Made by a program: the position numbers and the translations under genes
Part shown: positions 1-8,592 of the stretch, piece by piece
Numbering within the stretch: position 1 is the first letter of the stretch
Layout: each line of letters starts with the position of its first letter
Notes under the pieces: generated by a model
What the model was told of the DNA's origin: nothing
Databases searched by the model: none
The model's input: the letters and a program-made list of their open reading frames with translations, nothing else
Source of the DNA: Helicobacter sp. 11S03491-1
Lineage (GTDB): Bacteria; Campylobacterota; Campylobacteria; Campylobacterales; Helicobacteraceae
Length of the DNA: 64,000 bases
Reading direction: 5' to 3'
Assembly (NCBI RefSeq): GCF_002272835.1
Contig: NZ_MLAO01000004.1
Coordinates: 62,001 to 126,000, forward strand

Positions 1-458
1 TGCACTTTATGGGAGATTGGAGTATTTATTTCCTTTTGAGTATATTATTAGCGCAATGGTGTTTCAAATCACTAAAAATTTCATGGAAATATTTGCCCTT
101 AATAATAAAAATTTTTGGACTCTACGCATTTTTGTATGCGCTTGGGCATATTCTTTTTTATGGCATCATGGAGCAAGATAGCAATATAGAAACAATTTTG
201 CGAGAAATTAGATTAAGGATATACCTTTTTATAGGCGCTTTTGGATTTTTGATTTTATTGATTTTAGCCATTTTTTCATTGTTTGCCCATCATATTTTTA
301 CTCGTATTTCTTCTTTGGTCTATTTGGCAGGACTTCTAAGCGCTATTCATTATTTATTAGGACAAAAAATCGCCATCCCTTCATCTTATATTATTTTTCT
401 CTTATTTTTTATCTTGCTTTGTGCTAAGCTTTTATCAAAAAATAAGGATTCAAGATGA
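1..458 (+). CDS. msrQ: MsrQ (YedZ) heme-binding membrane subunit, 5' end outside window
   Basis: Inner-membrane b-type cytochrome that passes electrons to the periplasmic methionine-sulfoxide reductase MsrP. The reading frame is open to the window edge, and the first readable residues are H-F-M-G, matching the H-F-T-G of E. coli MsrQ. The gene therefore begins upstream and the ATG at position 9 is internal. Hydrophobic segments follow, with two family landmarks: an A-L-G-H-I motif, and LVYLAGLLSAIHYLLG, which aligns with the LVYLVAILAPIHYLW region holding a heme-ligand His. The C-terminus is short and basic. The stop overlaps the kdsB start by 4 bp (ATGA), so the two are translationally coupled. 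MsrP would be expected just upstream but cannot be seen. Confidence 0.72.
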   Translation, partial: HFMGDWSIYFLLSILLAQWCFKSLKISWKYLPLIIKIFGLYAFLYALGHILFYGIMEQDSNIETILREIRLRIYLFIGAFGFLILLILAIFSLFAHHIFTRISSLVYLAGLLSAIHYLLGQKIAIPSSYIIFLLFFILLCAKLLSKNKDSR

Positions 459-1207
459 TTATTATCCCTGCACGGTTAGAATCTACAAGATTTCCTCAAA
501 AAATCTTGGCAGATATTTATGGTCTCCCTATGATTGTAGCTACCGCACGCAATGCTCAAAAAACAGATGAGGTAGTAGTAGCTTGTGATAGCCATAGCGT
601 ATTGGAAATATGTACAACTCATAAAATTAAAGCCGTTCTTACAAGTCCTCATCACACAAGTGGCACAGATAGATGTGCAGAAGCTTCCAGGATATTAGGA
701 CTAAAAAGTGATGAAATCATTATCAACGTTCAAGCTGATGAACCTTTTTTGGAAACCCAAGTTATTTTATCCTTGCAAGAAGCAATGAAAAATGCTCCGT
801 TTATGGGAACCTGTGCCAAAATTATTGAGAAGAATCAAATTCATGATACCAATCTTGTAAAAGTAGTTTGCAATAAATTTCAAGAAGCTGTTTATTTCTC
901 AAGATTGCCTATCCCCTATAGTCGCGAAGGACTAGAGAATCCCTTATTGCAAACATCTCCTTATTATGGACATTTGGGTATTTATGGATTTCATGCACAA
1001 TCTTTGGAAGAATTCTGTCAATTACCTAAAACTTCTTTAGAAGACATAGAAAAACTTGAACAACTCCGCGCGATCTATCATAAAAAATCCATTTTTATAC
1101 AAATTGTTACTAGCAAAAGTATCGGGATTGATACCCCCATTGATCTCCAAAAAGCCCTAAATTCTATTTCGCAAACTCAATGGCTCGCATCTCTCGAATC
1201 ACACTGA
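455..1207 (+). CDS. kdsB: 3-deoxy-manno-octulosonate cytidylyltransferase (CMP-Kdo synthetase)
   Basis: Activates Kdo as CMP-Kdo in the cytoplasm for lipopolysaccharide inner-core synthesis. The 250-residue protein starts with the nucleotidyltransferase signature PARLESTRFPQK (residues 5-16). It continues with the family motifs SGTDRCAEA, NVQADEPF (Mg/CTP binding) and YFSRLPIPYSR, and ends with GIDTPIDLQKAL, the usual KdsB C-terminal pattern. Length is normal. The start is fixed by the ATGA overlap with msrQ. The last 44 bp overlap the end of rny on the opposite strand, so the two convergent transcripts are antisense to each other over that stretch. Confidence 0.95.
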   Translation: MIIIPARLESTRFPQKILADIYGLPMIVATARNAQKTDEVVVACDSHSVLEICTTHKIKAVLTSPHHTSGTDRCAEASRILGLKSDEIIINVQADEPFLETQVILSLQEAMKNAPFMGTCAKIIEKNQIHDTNLVKVVCNKFQEAVYFSRLPIPYSREGLENPLLQTSPYYGHLGIYGFHAQSLEEFCQLPKTSLEDIEKLEQLRAIYHKKSIFIQIVTSKSIGIDTPIDLQKALNSISQTQWLASLESH

Positions 1208-2735
1208 CTTTTATTTCTCCGGGATACTGCAAGGAAGCCTCAATTTCTTTGGCGATATCTCTTGCAAGCACAACACTTTGGGCATCATCAACCAAATCTG
1301 CACGTACAATTACCCTCACTTCTCTACCGGCATTGATTGCATAAGCTTGTTTAACCCCTACTTTTTCTACTGCAATACGTTCTAAATCCTGCATGCGATT
1401 CAAGAAACTCTCCAATACTTCTCTTCTAGCGCCCGGTCTCCCTGCAGAAAGAGCATCTGCAGTGCAAACAGCAGCTGCTTCAATACTTTGAATTTCTTCA
1501 TCACCATGATGAGCCATAATGGCATTAATCACCACAGGATGTTCCTTATAGCGCTTGCAAATTTCACTTCCCAAACTCACATGATTTCCCCCTGATTCTT
1601 GTGTGAGAGCTTTACCTATATCATGCAATAACCCTGCCCTTCTGGCCAATTTTTCATCCCCACCCAATTCTCCTGCTATCACACCGGCAAGATTAGCAAC
1701 CTCAATTGAATGCCCCAAGGCATTCTGACCAAAGCTTGCGCGGTATTTCATCTTGCCAATAAGTTTTTTAAGTTCAGGATGCATATAGCCTAGTCCCATA
1801 TCCAAAACAATATTTTCACCATCTTGGAGAATTTGTTCTTCTATTTCAGCACTTACTTTGTGATAAACATCTTCAATTCTTGAGGGTTGTATCCTTCCAT
1901 CTTCAACCAAAAGTTCGATTGTCTTGGTAGCAATAGCACGCCTATAAAGGTTGAAACTGCTTAAAATAATTGTTCCGGGAGTATCATCAATAATTACATC
2001 TACCCCGCTAATCATTTCAAGCGCCTTAATATTGCGACCTTCTTTGCCTATAATCCTACCCTTTAGCTCATCATTGGGTAGATTCACGACATTAATCAAA
2101 CGTTCTGTAGCAAATTCTCCTGCAAATCTTGTGGTCGCTTGGGCAATAATATAATTAGCTCGTTTGTTTGCCTCTTCTCTAGCCTCATGCTCATACCGAC
2201 GGATCATAATTGATTTTTGCATTGCAAGTTCGTCTTCCAGATAAGATAAAAGCATTGATTTTGCTTCTTCTTTTGTATAACTTGTATATTCTACAAGAGT
2301 ATTGAGTGCTTTTTCTTTGGCTTCTTTATATTGTTTGATAAGCTTATTTTGAAAATTTTGTTCAAGCAAAAGCTTATTTTTAAGATCAGAAACTTTTTGT
2401 TTTTCTTCTTCAATAAATCCAATTTCACGCTCAAATTTTTGATTTAATTTGTTTTCTCTGCTTTGCAAATTAGAGAGTTTATCTTGATATTCTTTGATAA
2501 TCCTTGAGGTATTTTCCTCATATTTTCTTTTTAATTCAAGTTCAAGCTCTTTAGCTTTAAGCTGTTCATTTTTTAATAAGGTTTGGGCTTCATATTCAAT
2601 AGCTTGAGCTTTTGCCTTCGCTTGCTCAATTATAAAATTCACATCAGAGCAAAATATCTTTTTGCAAATAAAAAAAACACTACCCCCCACAATCAAACCA
2701 AATATTATAAACCCTATCAACAAGTATTCTATCAT
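1164..2735 (-). CDS. rny: Ribonuclease Y
   Basis: Membrane-anchored endoribonuclease that initiates mRNA decay. Domains in order: a transmembrane anchor (about residues 4-27), a long Lys/Glu-rich coiled coil (about 33-195), a KH RNA-binding domain with a GxxG-type loop (IIGKEGRN, 228-235), and an HD phosphohydrolase domain. HD landmarks are GHSIEVA (His342), LLHDIGK (His371-Asp372) and MAHHGD (about 408-412). At 523 aa it has the usual family length. The gene follows the cyclo-ligase gene with a 56-bp overlap and is probably co-transcribed with it. Its 3' end overlaps kdsB. Confidence 0.96.
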   Translation of the reverse strand: MIEYLLIGFIIFGLIVGGSVFFICKKIFCSDVNFIIEQAKAKAQAIEYEAQTLLKNEQLKAKELELELKRKYEENTSRIIKEYQDKLSNLQSRENKLNQKFEREIGFIEEEKQKVSDLKNKLLLEQNFQNKLIKQYKEAKEKALNTLVEYTSYTKEEAKSMLLSYLEDELAMQKSIMIRRYEHEAREEANKRANYIIAQATTRFAGEFATERLINVVNLPNDELKGRIIGKEGRNIKALEMISGVDVIIDDTPGTIILSSFNLYRRAIATKTIELLVEDGRIQPSRIEDVYHKVSAEIEEQILQDGENIVLDMGLGYMHPELKKLIGKMKYRASFGQNALGHSIEVANLAGVIAGELGGDEKLARRAGLLHDIGKALTQESGGNHVSLGSEICKRYKEHPVVINAIMAHHGDEEIQSIEAAAVCTADALSAGRPGARREVLESFLNRMQDLERIAVEKVGVKQAYAINAGREVRVIVRADLVDDAQSVVLARDIAKEIEASLQYPGEIKVSVIREMRAIEFAK

Positions 2736-3285
2736 TAATTCCTCTTTTTATCACACAATCATTACTAATAAATTTATCAGCATTAATATCATAATCATCA
2801 GTAATAGCCTTTCTGGAAACAATAGCTTTTCTACTGACAAAAATAATTTTCGGACAATAAGGAAGGGTTTGAAAAAATCTATCATACATACCTTTTCCAA
2901 ACCCTATTCGCTTAAATTGTTTATCAATTCCTAAAACAGGAACTATAGCTGTATCTATTTTTATTAAACTAAATAAAGATTTTTTGGACTCAAATATACC
3001 ATATTGATTCTTATATAAAGGCATACGAAATGGTATCATTTTAAAACTAACTCCCTCTATATGAGGAATAAAAATCCTCATATTTTTTTGTTTTTTGATC
3101 CAATAAATCAGGGGATAAATATTCATTTCTATTCCTATAGGACAATACAGCAAAATATTTTTGCTTTTCAAGCAGAGTAACTCTTTTTTAAGGACACAAA
3201 GAGTTTTTTTATCTCCAAAATTAATTTTTTTACTCAAAACTTGCAAATTGCTTTTGCAAAAATTACGAAATTTTGTCTTTATCAT
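2680..3285 (-). CDS. 5-formyltetrahydrofolate cyclo-ligase (MTHFS family)
   Basis: Converts 5-formyl-THF to 5,10-methenyl-THF with ATP, recycling a folate storage form in the cytoplasm. The 201-residue protein is short and divergent, but keeps the family's C-terminal ATP-binding signature in the form GFGKGMYDRF (128-137; usual form GxGxGYYDR) and the preceding VPVLGID segment. The hexapeptide VSRKAI occurs twice in tandem (150-161), just after the substrate-binding region, which is unusual. The gene overlaps the start of rny by 56 bp. Its Lys/Ile-rich composition is similar to its neighbours. Confidence 0.85.
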   Translation of the reverse strand: MIKTKFRNFCKSNLQVLSKKINFGDKKTLCVLKKELLCLKSKNILLYCPIGIEMNIYPLIYWIKKQKNMRIFIPHIEGVSFKMIPFRMPLYKNQYGIFESKKSLFSLIKIDTAIVPVLGIDKQFKRIGFGKGMYDRFFQTLPYCPKIIFVSRKAIVSRKAITDDYDINADKFISNDCVIKRGINDRILVDRVYNIWFDCGG

Positions 3286-3356
3286 TTCTCCTTTTAATTC
3301 TGCATTTATGTATAATATTAAATTCTAAATATTTAGAACTTCAAAAAAGGGATTTC

Positions 3357-3947
3357 ATGAAATATTTTTATACTCTCTTGATAAGCTTAATATTCTTGGC
3401 AGGTTGTGAGACACAAAATCATCATAAAAATCAAATTACTTATCGTTTTAATGATCAAAATCAAAATTCCATCCGAATCCAAACGAACTTTGATACTCTT
3501 AATATCGACACAAAAGCCTCTAGAGAAAATCAAGATATGGATAAAATCACACTCATTATGTTTCTGGATCTCAATTCCCAAAATGCCAAAGATTACATCT
3601 TCAATATCAATCATTTAAGGCTTACCTTTCCTAAGGCTTATATTGTCGGTATTTTGACCAACCCTGTTCCACAAGAACAAGTCGATGAGTATATCCAAAA
3701 AAATCAAGTCAATTTCCCTATTCTCAATCCTGGCGATAATAAAAATTTATTTTTTGATTTTGCAAAAAAAATCAATACTATAGACAATCCCCCTCAAACC
3801 CAAGCTACAGATGCACAAATTCCCACATTAGAAATTCCTTACTTTGTCCTTTATGATAAACATGCAAACAAATATCAAACTTACAGCGGGTTTATTCCTG
3901 AGGAAATGTTTGCTTATGATATTGGTGTATTATCCAAAAAATATTAA
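3357..3947 (+). CDS. Thioredoxin-fold (TlpA-like) lipoprotein lacking CXXC
   Basis: The start is placed at the ATG preceded by an AAAAAAGGGA ribosome site, because it gives a lipoprotein signal peptide: MKYF, a hydrophobic stretch, then lipobox LAGC with the acylated Cys at residue 21. The mature part has a TlpA/thioredoxin-like pattern (IMFLDLNSQNAKDYIFNINH, then a cis-Pro-like EIPYFVLYDK), but where a WCxxC redox centre should lie the sequence reads LDLNSQNA, with no cysteine. It is therefore unlikely to be a disulfide reductase. It lies 17 bp upstream of ftsY; from memory, H. pylori has an uncharacterised lipoprotein gene in the same place. Function unknown. Confidence 0.78.
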   Translation: MKYFYTLLISLIFLAGCETQNHHKNQITYRFNDQNQNSIRIQTNFDTLNIDTKASRENQDMDKITLIMFLDLNSQNAKDYIFNINHLRLTFPKAYIVGILTNPVPQEQVDEYIQKNQVNFPILNPGDNKNLFFDFAKKINTIDNPPQTQATDAQIPTLEIPYFVLYDKHANKYQTYSGFIPEEMFAYDIGVLSKKY

Positions 3948-3964
3948 TTCTAAGGGTTATTTAA

Positions 3965-4834
3965 ATGCTAAATATATTCAAAAAAACTGCTCAAAATATT
4001 TCCTCACTTTTAGGATCAAAAACCATCGCTATCCAAAAAGAACAACTTGAAAATATTCTTATAGAAGCAGATATTCAATATGATATTGTTGATTCTATTT
4101 TAGAACATCTTCCCCAAAGTATCCGTAAAAATCAACTTGAAATTGCGCTCCAAAGATTTTTCAGAGGGGAGAGTTATTATGATAAGGTCTCCCTGAAACC
4201 TATCACTACAAAACCCTTAGTAGAGCTTATTATTGGAGTAAATGGCGCAGGCAAAACCACAACTATCGCCAAACTTGCTAAATCCTATAAAAATCAAGGC
4301 AAAAAAGTTCTTTTAGGAGCCGGAGATACTTTTAGGGCTGCAGCAATAGAACAACTCAAACTATGGAGTGAAAAAATTGGTGTGGATATTATTAGCACAC
4401 AAAATGGTAGCGATCCAAGCGCCCTGGCTTATGATACAATCCAAGCAGGTATTGCAAGAGGAGTAGATAATATCATTATTGATACGGCCGGAAGACTTCA
4501 CAACCAAACCAATCTCAAAAATGAGCTGGCAAAAATTACACGAGTTTGTTCCAAAGCCCTCAACAATCAGGATTTTCGAAAAATTTTGATCCTGGATGGC
4601 ACACAAGGGAGTTCTGCTATCACTCAAGCAAAAATATTTCATGAAATGCTGGCACTAGATGGCATTATCATTACCAAACTTGATGGCACCGGTAAGGGCG
4701 GGGCAATTTTAAGTATCGTTTATGAACTTAAACTCCCCATTATGTTTTTGGGTATAGGAGAAAAAGAAGACGATTTAATTGCCTTTGATGAAAAAGCTTA
4801 TATTCAAAATATTCTTGAGTGGATTTTTGAATAA
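3965..4834 (+). CDS. ftsY: Signal recognition particle receptor FtsY
   Basis: GTPase that docks SRP-ribosome complexes at the inner membrane for co-translational protein insertion. It has the NG domain only: an N-domain four-helix bundle (1-80), then the G domain with Walker A GVNGAGKT (91-98), DTFRAAA (121-127), DTAGR (173-177) and [10 protein letters not shown] (237-246). At 289 aa it lacks the acidic A domain of E. coli FtsY, which is normal in this lineage. The gene sits between the lipoprotein gene and radA (3-bp gap) and is probably in one operon with them. Confidence 0.97.
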   Translation: MLNIFKKTAQNISSLLGSKTIAIQKEQLENILIEADIQYDIVDSILEHLPQSIRKNQLEIALQRFFRGESYYDKVSLKPITTKPLVELIIGVNGAGKTTTIAKLAKSYKNQGKKVLLGAGDTFRAAAIEQLKLWSEKIGVDIISTQNGSDPSALAYDTIQAGIARGVDNIIIDTAGRLHNQTNLKNELAKITRVCSKALNNQDFRKILILDGTQGSSAITQAKIFHEMLALDGIIITKLDGTGKGGAILSIVYELKLPIMFLGIGEKEDDLIAFDEKAYIQNILEWIFE

Positions 4835-4837
4835 ATT

Positions 4838-6184
4838 ATGGCAAAAAAATCACTAAGCATTTTTGAATGCCAACATTGCGGATTCCAAAGTACCAAATGG
4901 ATGGGCAAATGCAGTAACTGTGGTGCTTGGGAAAGTTTTATAGAATTATCAACTTCCCAAATTCAAGCGCTCAAGGAAACAAAAGTTCTGCTTTCAAATG
5001 CTTCTGCCATACCTATTACCTCCATAGAATATGAACACATAAGCAAATTTTCTTCCTCAGAAGAAGAGCTTGATATTGTGCTTGGAGGAGGCATTGTTCC
5101 GGGTGGACTTTATCTGGTTGGCGGGAGTCCGGGCGTAGGTAAATCAACTTTATTATTAAAAGTTGGCGGAGGGCTTGCCAAAACAGGAAAAAAAATTCTT
5201 TATGTCAGTGGCGAAGAAAGCGCCGGACAAATCAAGTTAAGGGCACAAAGACTTAAATGTATTCATGAAAATCTTTTTTTGCTCAATGAAATAGATTTGA
5301 ATTCTATAAAATCCAACTTGATTACAAAACAATATTGCATATGCATTATTGATTCAATCCAAACAATTTACTCCCCTCAAGTTACCTCTACTCCGGGATC
5401 TATTAGCCAAGTCAGAGAAATCACATTTGAATTGATGCGCCTTGCCAAAGAATATAATATTGCAATTTTCATCATCGGGCATATCACCAAAGAAGGCTCT
5501 ATTGCAGGACCTAGAGTTCTTGAACACATGGTTGATACGGTTTTATATTTTGAAGGGGATCCCAGCAGAGAGCTTCGTATGCTTCGAGGATTTAAGAATA
5601 GATTTGGCACAACAAGCGAAATAGGAATTTTTGAAATGCGTGATGATGGGCTTGTGAGTGCAAAAAATGCCTCTAAAATGTTTTTTTCTACAAAACAATC
5701 AATGCCTGGAAGTGCTATTACAGTGGTCTTAGAAGGATCTAGAGCATTGGTGCTTGAAATTCAAGCCCTTGTAAGTGAAAGTAGTTTTGGAGCACCCAAA
5801 CGATCGGCTACAGGTTTTGACACCAATCGTTTAAGCATGCTTTTGGCTCTTTTAGAAAAAAAGCTTGAAATCCCACTCAACCATTATGATGTTTTTATCA
5901 ACGTAACCGGAGGCATTAAGATTACAGAGACAAGCGCCGATCTCGCAGTGATTGCAAGTATTTTATCAAGTTTTAGAAATCGTCCATTAAGCAATACAAC
6001 AGCCTTTATTGGAGAAGTAAGCTTAACAGGAGATATTAGAGAAATAGGCAATATTGATATGAGACTTAAAGAAATGGAAAATTATGGATTTACCAAAGCC
6101 ATTATCCCTAAAAAACCAAATACTCATACAAAAATCAAATGTTTTGAAGTAACCGAAGTAACAAAGCTTCTGGATTGGATGTAA
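4838..6184 (+). CDS. radA: DNA repair/branch migration protein RadA
   Basis: RecA-like ATPase that processes recombination intermediates. It begins with a four-Cys zinc finger (Cys11, 14, 25, 28). Next come Walker A GSPGVGKST (96-104), the RadA-specific KNRFG motif (253-257), and a C-terminal Lon-like domain (from about 290, including SSFGAPKRSATGFD and GGIKITETSADLA). The 448-aa length is standard. It starts 3 bp after ftsY, suggesting co-transcription. No clear hairpin terminator follows; the next 180 bp are AT-rich. Confidence 0.97.
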   Translation: MAKKSLSIFECQHCGFQSTKWMGKCSNCGAWESFIELSTSQIQALKETKVLLSNASAIPITSIEYEHISKFSSSEEELDIVLGGGIVPGGLYLVGGSPGVGKSTLLLKVGGGLAKTGKKILYVSGEESAGQIKLRAQRLKCIHENLFLLNEIDLNSIKSNLITKQYCICIIDSIQTIYSPQVTSTPGSISQVREITFELMRLAKEYNIAIFIIGHITKEGSIAGPRVLEHMVDTVLYFEGDPSRELRMLRGFKNRFGTTSEIGIFEMRDDGLVSAKNASKMFFSTKQSMPGSAITVVLEGSRALVLEIQALVSESSFGAPKRSATGFDTNRLSMLLALLEKKLEIPLNHYDVFINVTGGIKITETSADLAVIASILSSFRNRPLSNTTAFIGEVSLTGDIREIGNIDMRLKEMENYGFTKAIIPKKPNTHTKIKCFEVTEVTKLLDWM

Positions 6185-6363
6185 AATTTTAAAACCTAAA
6201 ATTTAACTTGACTCCAAAAAAACTAAATCTTGAATCTAAAAATAAAATCTTTTTATTGCCAAATTTTATTTTTTTTTAGGAACAAATACCTTACAATTCC
6301 TCGTTTTTATTTCTTAAGTAAAATCTTTCAATCCTGATTGAATGCTTATAAATGGAGGATATA

Positions 6364-7668
6364 ATGGGCTTTTTAGATAGATATTTTCAACTCACTCAAA
6401 ATAATACAAATATAAAAACAGAAGCCCTGGCAGGTTTTACAATATTTTTAACAATGCTTTATATCATCCCGGTAGGCTCACAAATTCTCTCTGAAGCCGG
6501 TATGCCAAAAAACGAACTTATCACTGCAATCTCTTTGGTAACCGCATTGGCAACTCTTCTTACAGGTTTATGGGCAAATACCCCTGTTGCCATGAGTGTT
6601 GGAATGGGATTAAACGCGTATTTTACTTATGGGCTTGTTCAAGGGATGGGAATTACTTGGCAACAGGCATTAGGAGCAGTTTTTCTCTCAGGAGTGATAT
6701 TTTTGGTTATTTCTTTTACAAAACTGAGAATTTGGATCATGCGAAGTATCCCCAAAGATTTGAGATTTGCTTTGTGCGCAGGGCTTGGGGCATTTATTGC
6801 AACCATTGGATTTAAGTCATTGGGTTTTGTGAGTATCAACTCTTCGGGTCTTTTGGTTTTGGGCCATATTTCCTCTCCTGAAGTACTTATAGGAATATTT
6901 GGTGTGGTGGTGATGCTTTTGCTCCATACACTTAAAATTCAAGGGGCTTTTATTATTGGTATGCTCTTATGCACAGGAGTTTCATGGATTTTTGGTCTTT
7001 CTGCAACTCCTTCAGGGATATTTTCAACCCCCTCTTCGATATCAGATATTGCAATGAAATTTGATATAACAAGTATTCTAAATATTGCCCTCCTCCCTGC
7101 TATTATTACGCTTCTTATAGCAGATTTATTTGATTCTTTAGGTACATTAGCCGGCATAGGGGCAAAAGCAAAAATGTTTCAAGATACTAGCGGCAAAGAT
7201 AAAAAACTTGAAAAAACACTTCAAGCAGATGCTATTGCCACTACCGGAGGAGCTATATTTGGAGTATCAACAACTACGGCTTTTTTAGAGAGTTCAGCAG
7301 GGGTAGCATCCGGAGGAAGGACAGGGTTGAGTGCCATTTTTACAGCATTATTTTTTGGTCTTACTTTGTTTTTATTTCCTGTTTTTAACTCTATTCCGAG
7401 CTTCGCAATATATCCAACCTTGATTGTTGTAGGGGCATTAATGTTTGCTGAGATCAAAAATATTGATTTTAAGGATTTAGCCGGAGCTTTGGCAAGTTTT
7501 TTTACAATTATTCTTATGCCACTGACTTCTTCAATTACTACAGGCTTAGCTTGTGGCTTTATAATATATGTTCTTGTATGTGCATTTCAAAGAAAATGGC
7601 ACAAAATTAATTTGGGGGTAATGATTTTATTCTTAATCAGCCTTATATCCTTTATATTTCAAGCATAG
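6364..7668 (+). CDS. AzgA-type NCS2 purine (guanine/hypoxanthine/adenine) permease
   Basis: Proton-coupled nucleobase importer of the inner membrane. The start is the ATG 5 nt after GGAGG (6354-6358) rather than the ATG 12 nt upstream, which would lie inside the ribosome site. The 434-residue protein has about 12-14 membrane segments and the AzgA signatures: an early TLAGFTIFLTMLYI-like segment, VGMGLNAYFTYG (NCS2 motif), DLFDSLGTLAGIGAKA and SSTTAFLESSAG-like residues. The substrate cannot be fixed from sequence, but AzgA-family members take purines rather than uracil or xanthine. Its 3' end abuts the convergent radical SAM gene with no spacer, and no terminator hairpin was seen. Confidence 0.9.
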   Translation: MGFLDRYFQLTQNNTNIKTEALAGFTIFLTMLYIIPVGSQILSEAGMPKNELITAISLVTALATLLTGLWANTPVAMSVGMGLNAYFTYGLVQGMGITWQQALGAVFLSGVIFLVISFTKLRIWIMRSIPKDLRFALCAGLGAFIATIGFKSLGFVSINSSGLLVLGHISSPEVLIGIFGVVVMLLLHTLKIQGAFIIGMLLCTGVSWIFGLSATPSGIFSTPSSISDIAMKFDITSILNIALLPAIITLLIADLFDSLGTLAGIGAKAKMFQDTSGKDKKLEKTLQADAIATTGGAIFGVSTTTAFLESSAGVASGGRTGLSAIFTALFFGLTLFLFPVFNSIPSFAIYPTLIVVGALMFAEIKNIDFKDLAGALASFFTIILMPLTSSITTGLACGFIIYVLVCAFQRKWHKINLGVMILFLISLISFIFQA

Positions 7669-8592
7669 CTAGTTTTTTGTCGTATAAAATTCAAGATTAG
7701 CAACCTTTCTGATAAAAAGCTTGTTTTGCGCACAAAGCTTATTTATCAAATCCAAGGTAGCTTCATCAAAAATATTTTTAGACTCATGAAGGCTTACAGG
7801 TCTCCTGGCTATGAAATCTATAAGATTTTCTCTTGAATAATGCAAATTCATAGAAAAAGAATTTTCTTTTCTGGATGGCAAAGAGACATACATCCCCTCA
7901 AACTCTTTGGCTATTTGGGCAAGTTGTTCGAAGCTCAAAGCCTCAATATTGTAAGCAGGAGGTCTATCAACACTCCCTAAGTCAATTCTATCAACATGAA
8001 TTGATTTAAGAAAATCTACAATTGAACGGATGTCTTGACTTCTATCATTAATACCTCCAACCAACAATACCTCAGCGACTAACTCCCCTTTGTAGATAGA
8101 AGAAAAACTCCTAATCCCCTCCAACAATTCACTCAATAAAATATTTTTATAAGGTCTGTCTATACGTTTAAAACTATCTTCATTAGCGCTATCAAGAGAA
8201 AATTTTACAATATCAAACAATAACAATGCCTTTTGAATATTTTCTTTGCCAAATAAGGACCCATTGCTTAAGATTAAAGTACAAACCCCCTTGGGAATAA
8301 AAGGTTTAATGGCAATCATAAATTCATACAAATAAGGATAAAGCGTGGGTTCGCCATTAGCAGTAATCGTTAAGACATCAATATTTGGATATTTTAAAAG
8401 TCCATAACGCACACTTTCAATCAACTTGTCTAAATCAAGCACTTCTTGCATTTGCATTTGAGCTTTTTTCCCTATTAATTCACAATACAAGCAATCAAAA
8501 TTACACTGCTTACCGCCGGGAGACAAGTCAATCCCTAGAGAAATCCCAAATCTCCTTGAAATAATAGGTCCAAATACAATATCTTGCATCAC
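7669..8592 (-). CDS. Radical SAM protein (MoaA/NifB-like fold)
   Basis: Predicted radical S-adenosylmethionine enzyme of unknown substrate. The N-terminus carries the 4Fe-4S motif CNFDCLYC (Cys30, 34, 37), preceded by the GPIISRRFGISLGIDLSPG-type start seen in uncharacterised archaeal and Campylobacterota members of this group. The TIM-barrel core includes ITANGEPTLYP (SAM-binding GE motif) and DIVKFSLDSA. The start is either GTG at 8592 or ATG at 8589; the ATG gives a TGATG junction with the topA stop and is the more likely. It is translationally coupled to topA, an arrangement also known in H. pylori (recalled). Confidence 0.9.
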   Translation of the reverse strand: MMQDIVFGPIISRRFGISLGIDLSPGGKQCNFDCLYCELIGKKAQMQMQEVLDLDKLIESVRYGLLKYPNIDVLTITANGEPTLYPYLYEFMIAIKPFIPKGVCTLILSNGSLFGKENIQKALLLFDIVKFSLDSANEDSFKRIDRPYKNILLSELLEGIRSFSSIYKGELVAEVLLVGGINDRSQDIRSIVDFLKSIHVDRIDLGSVDRPPAYNIEALSFEQLAQIAKEFEGMYVSLPSRKENSFSMNLHYSRENLIDFIARRPVSLHESKNIFDEATLDLINKLCAQNKLFIRKVANLEFYTTKN

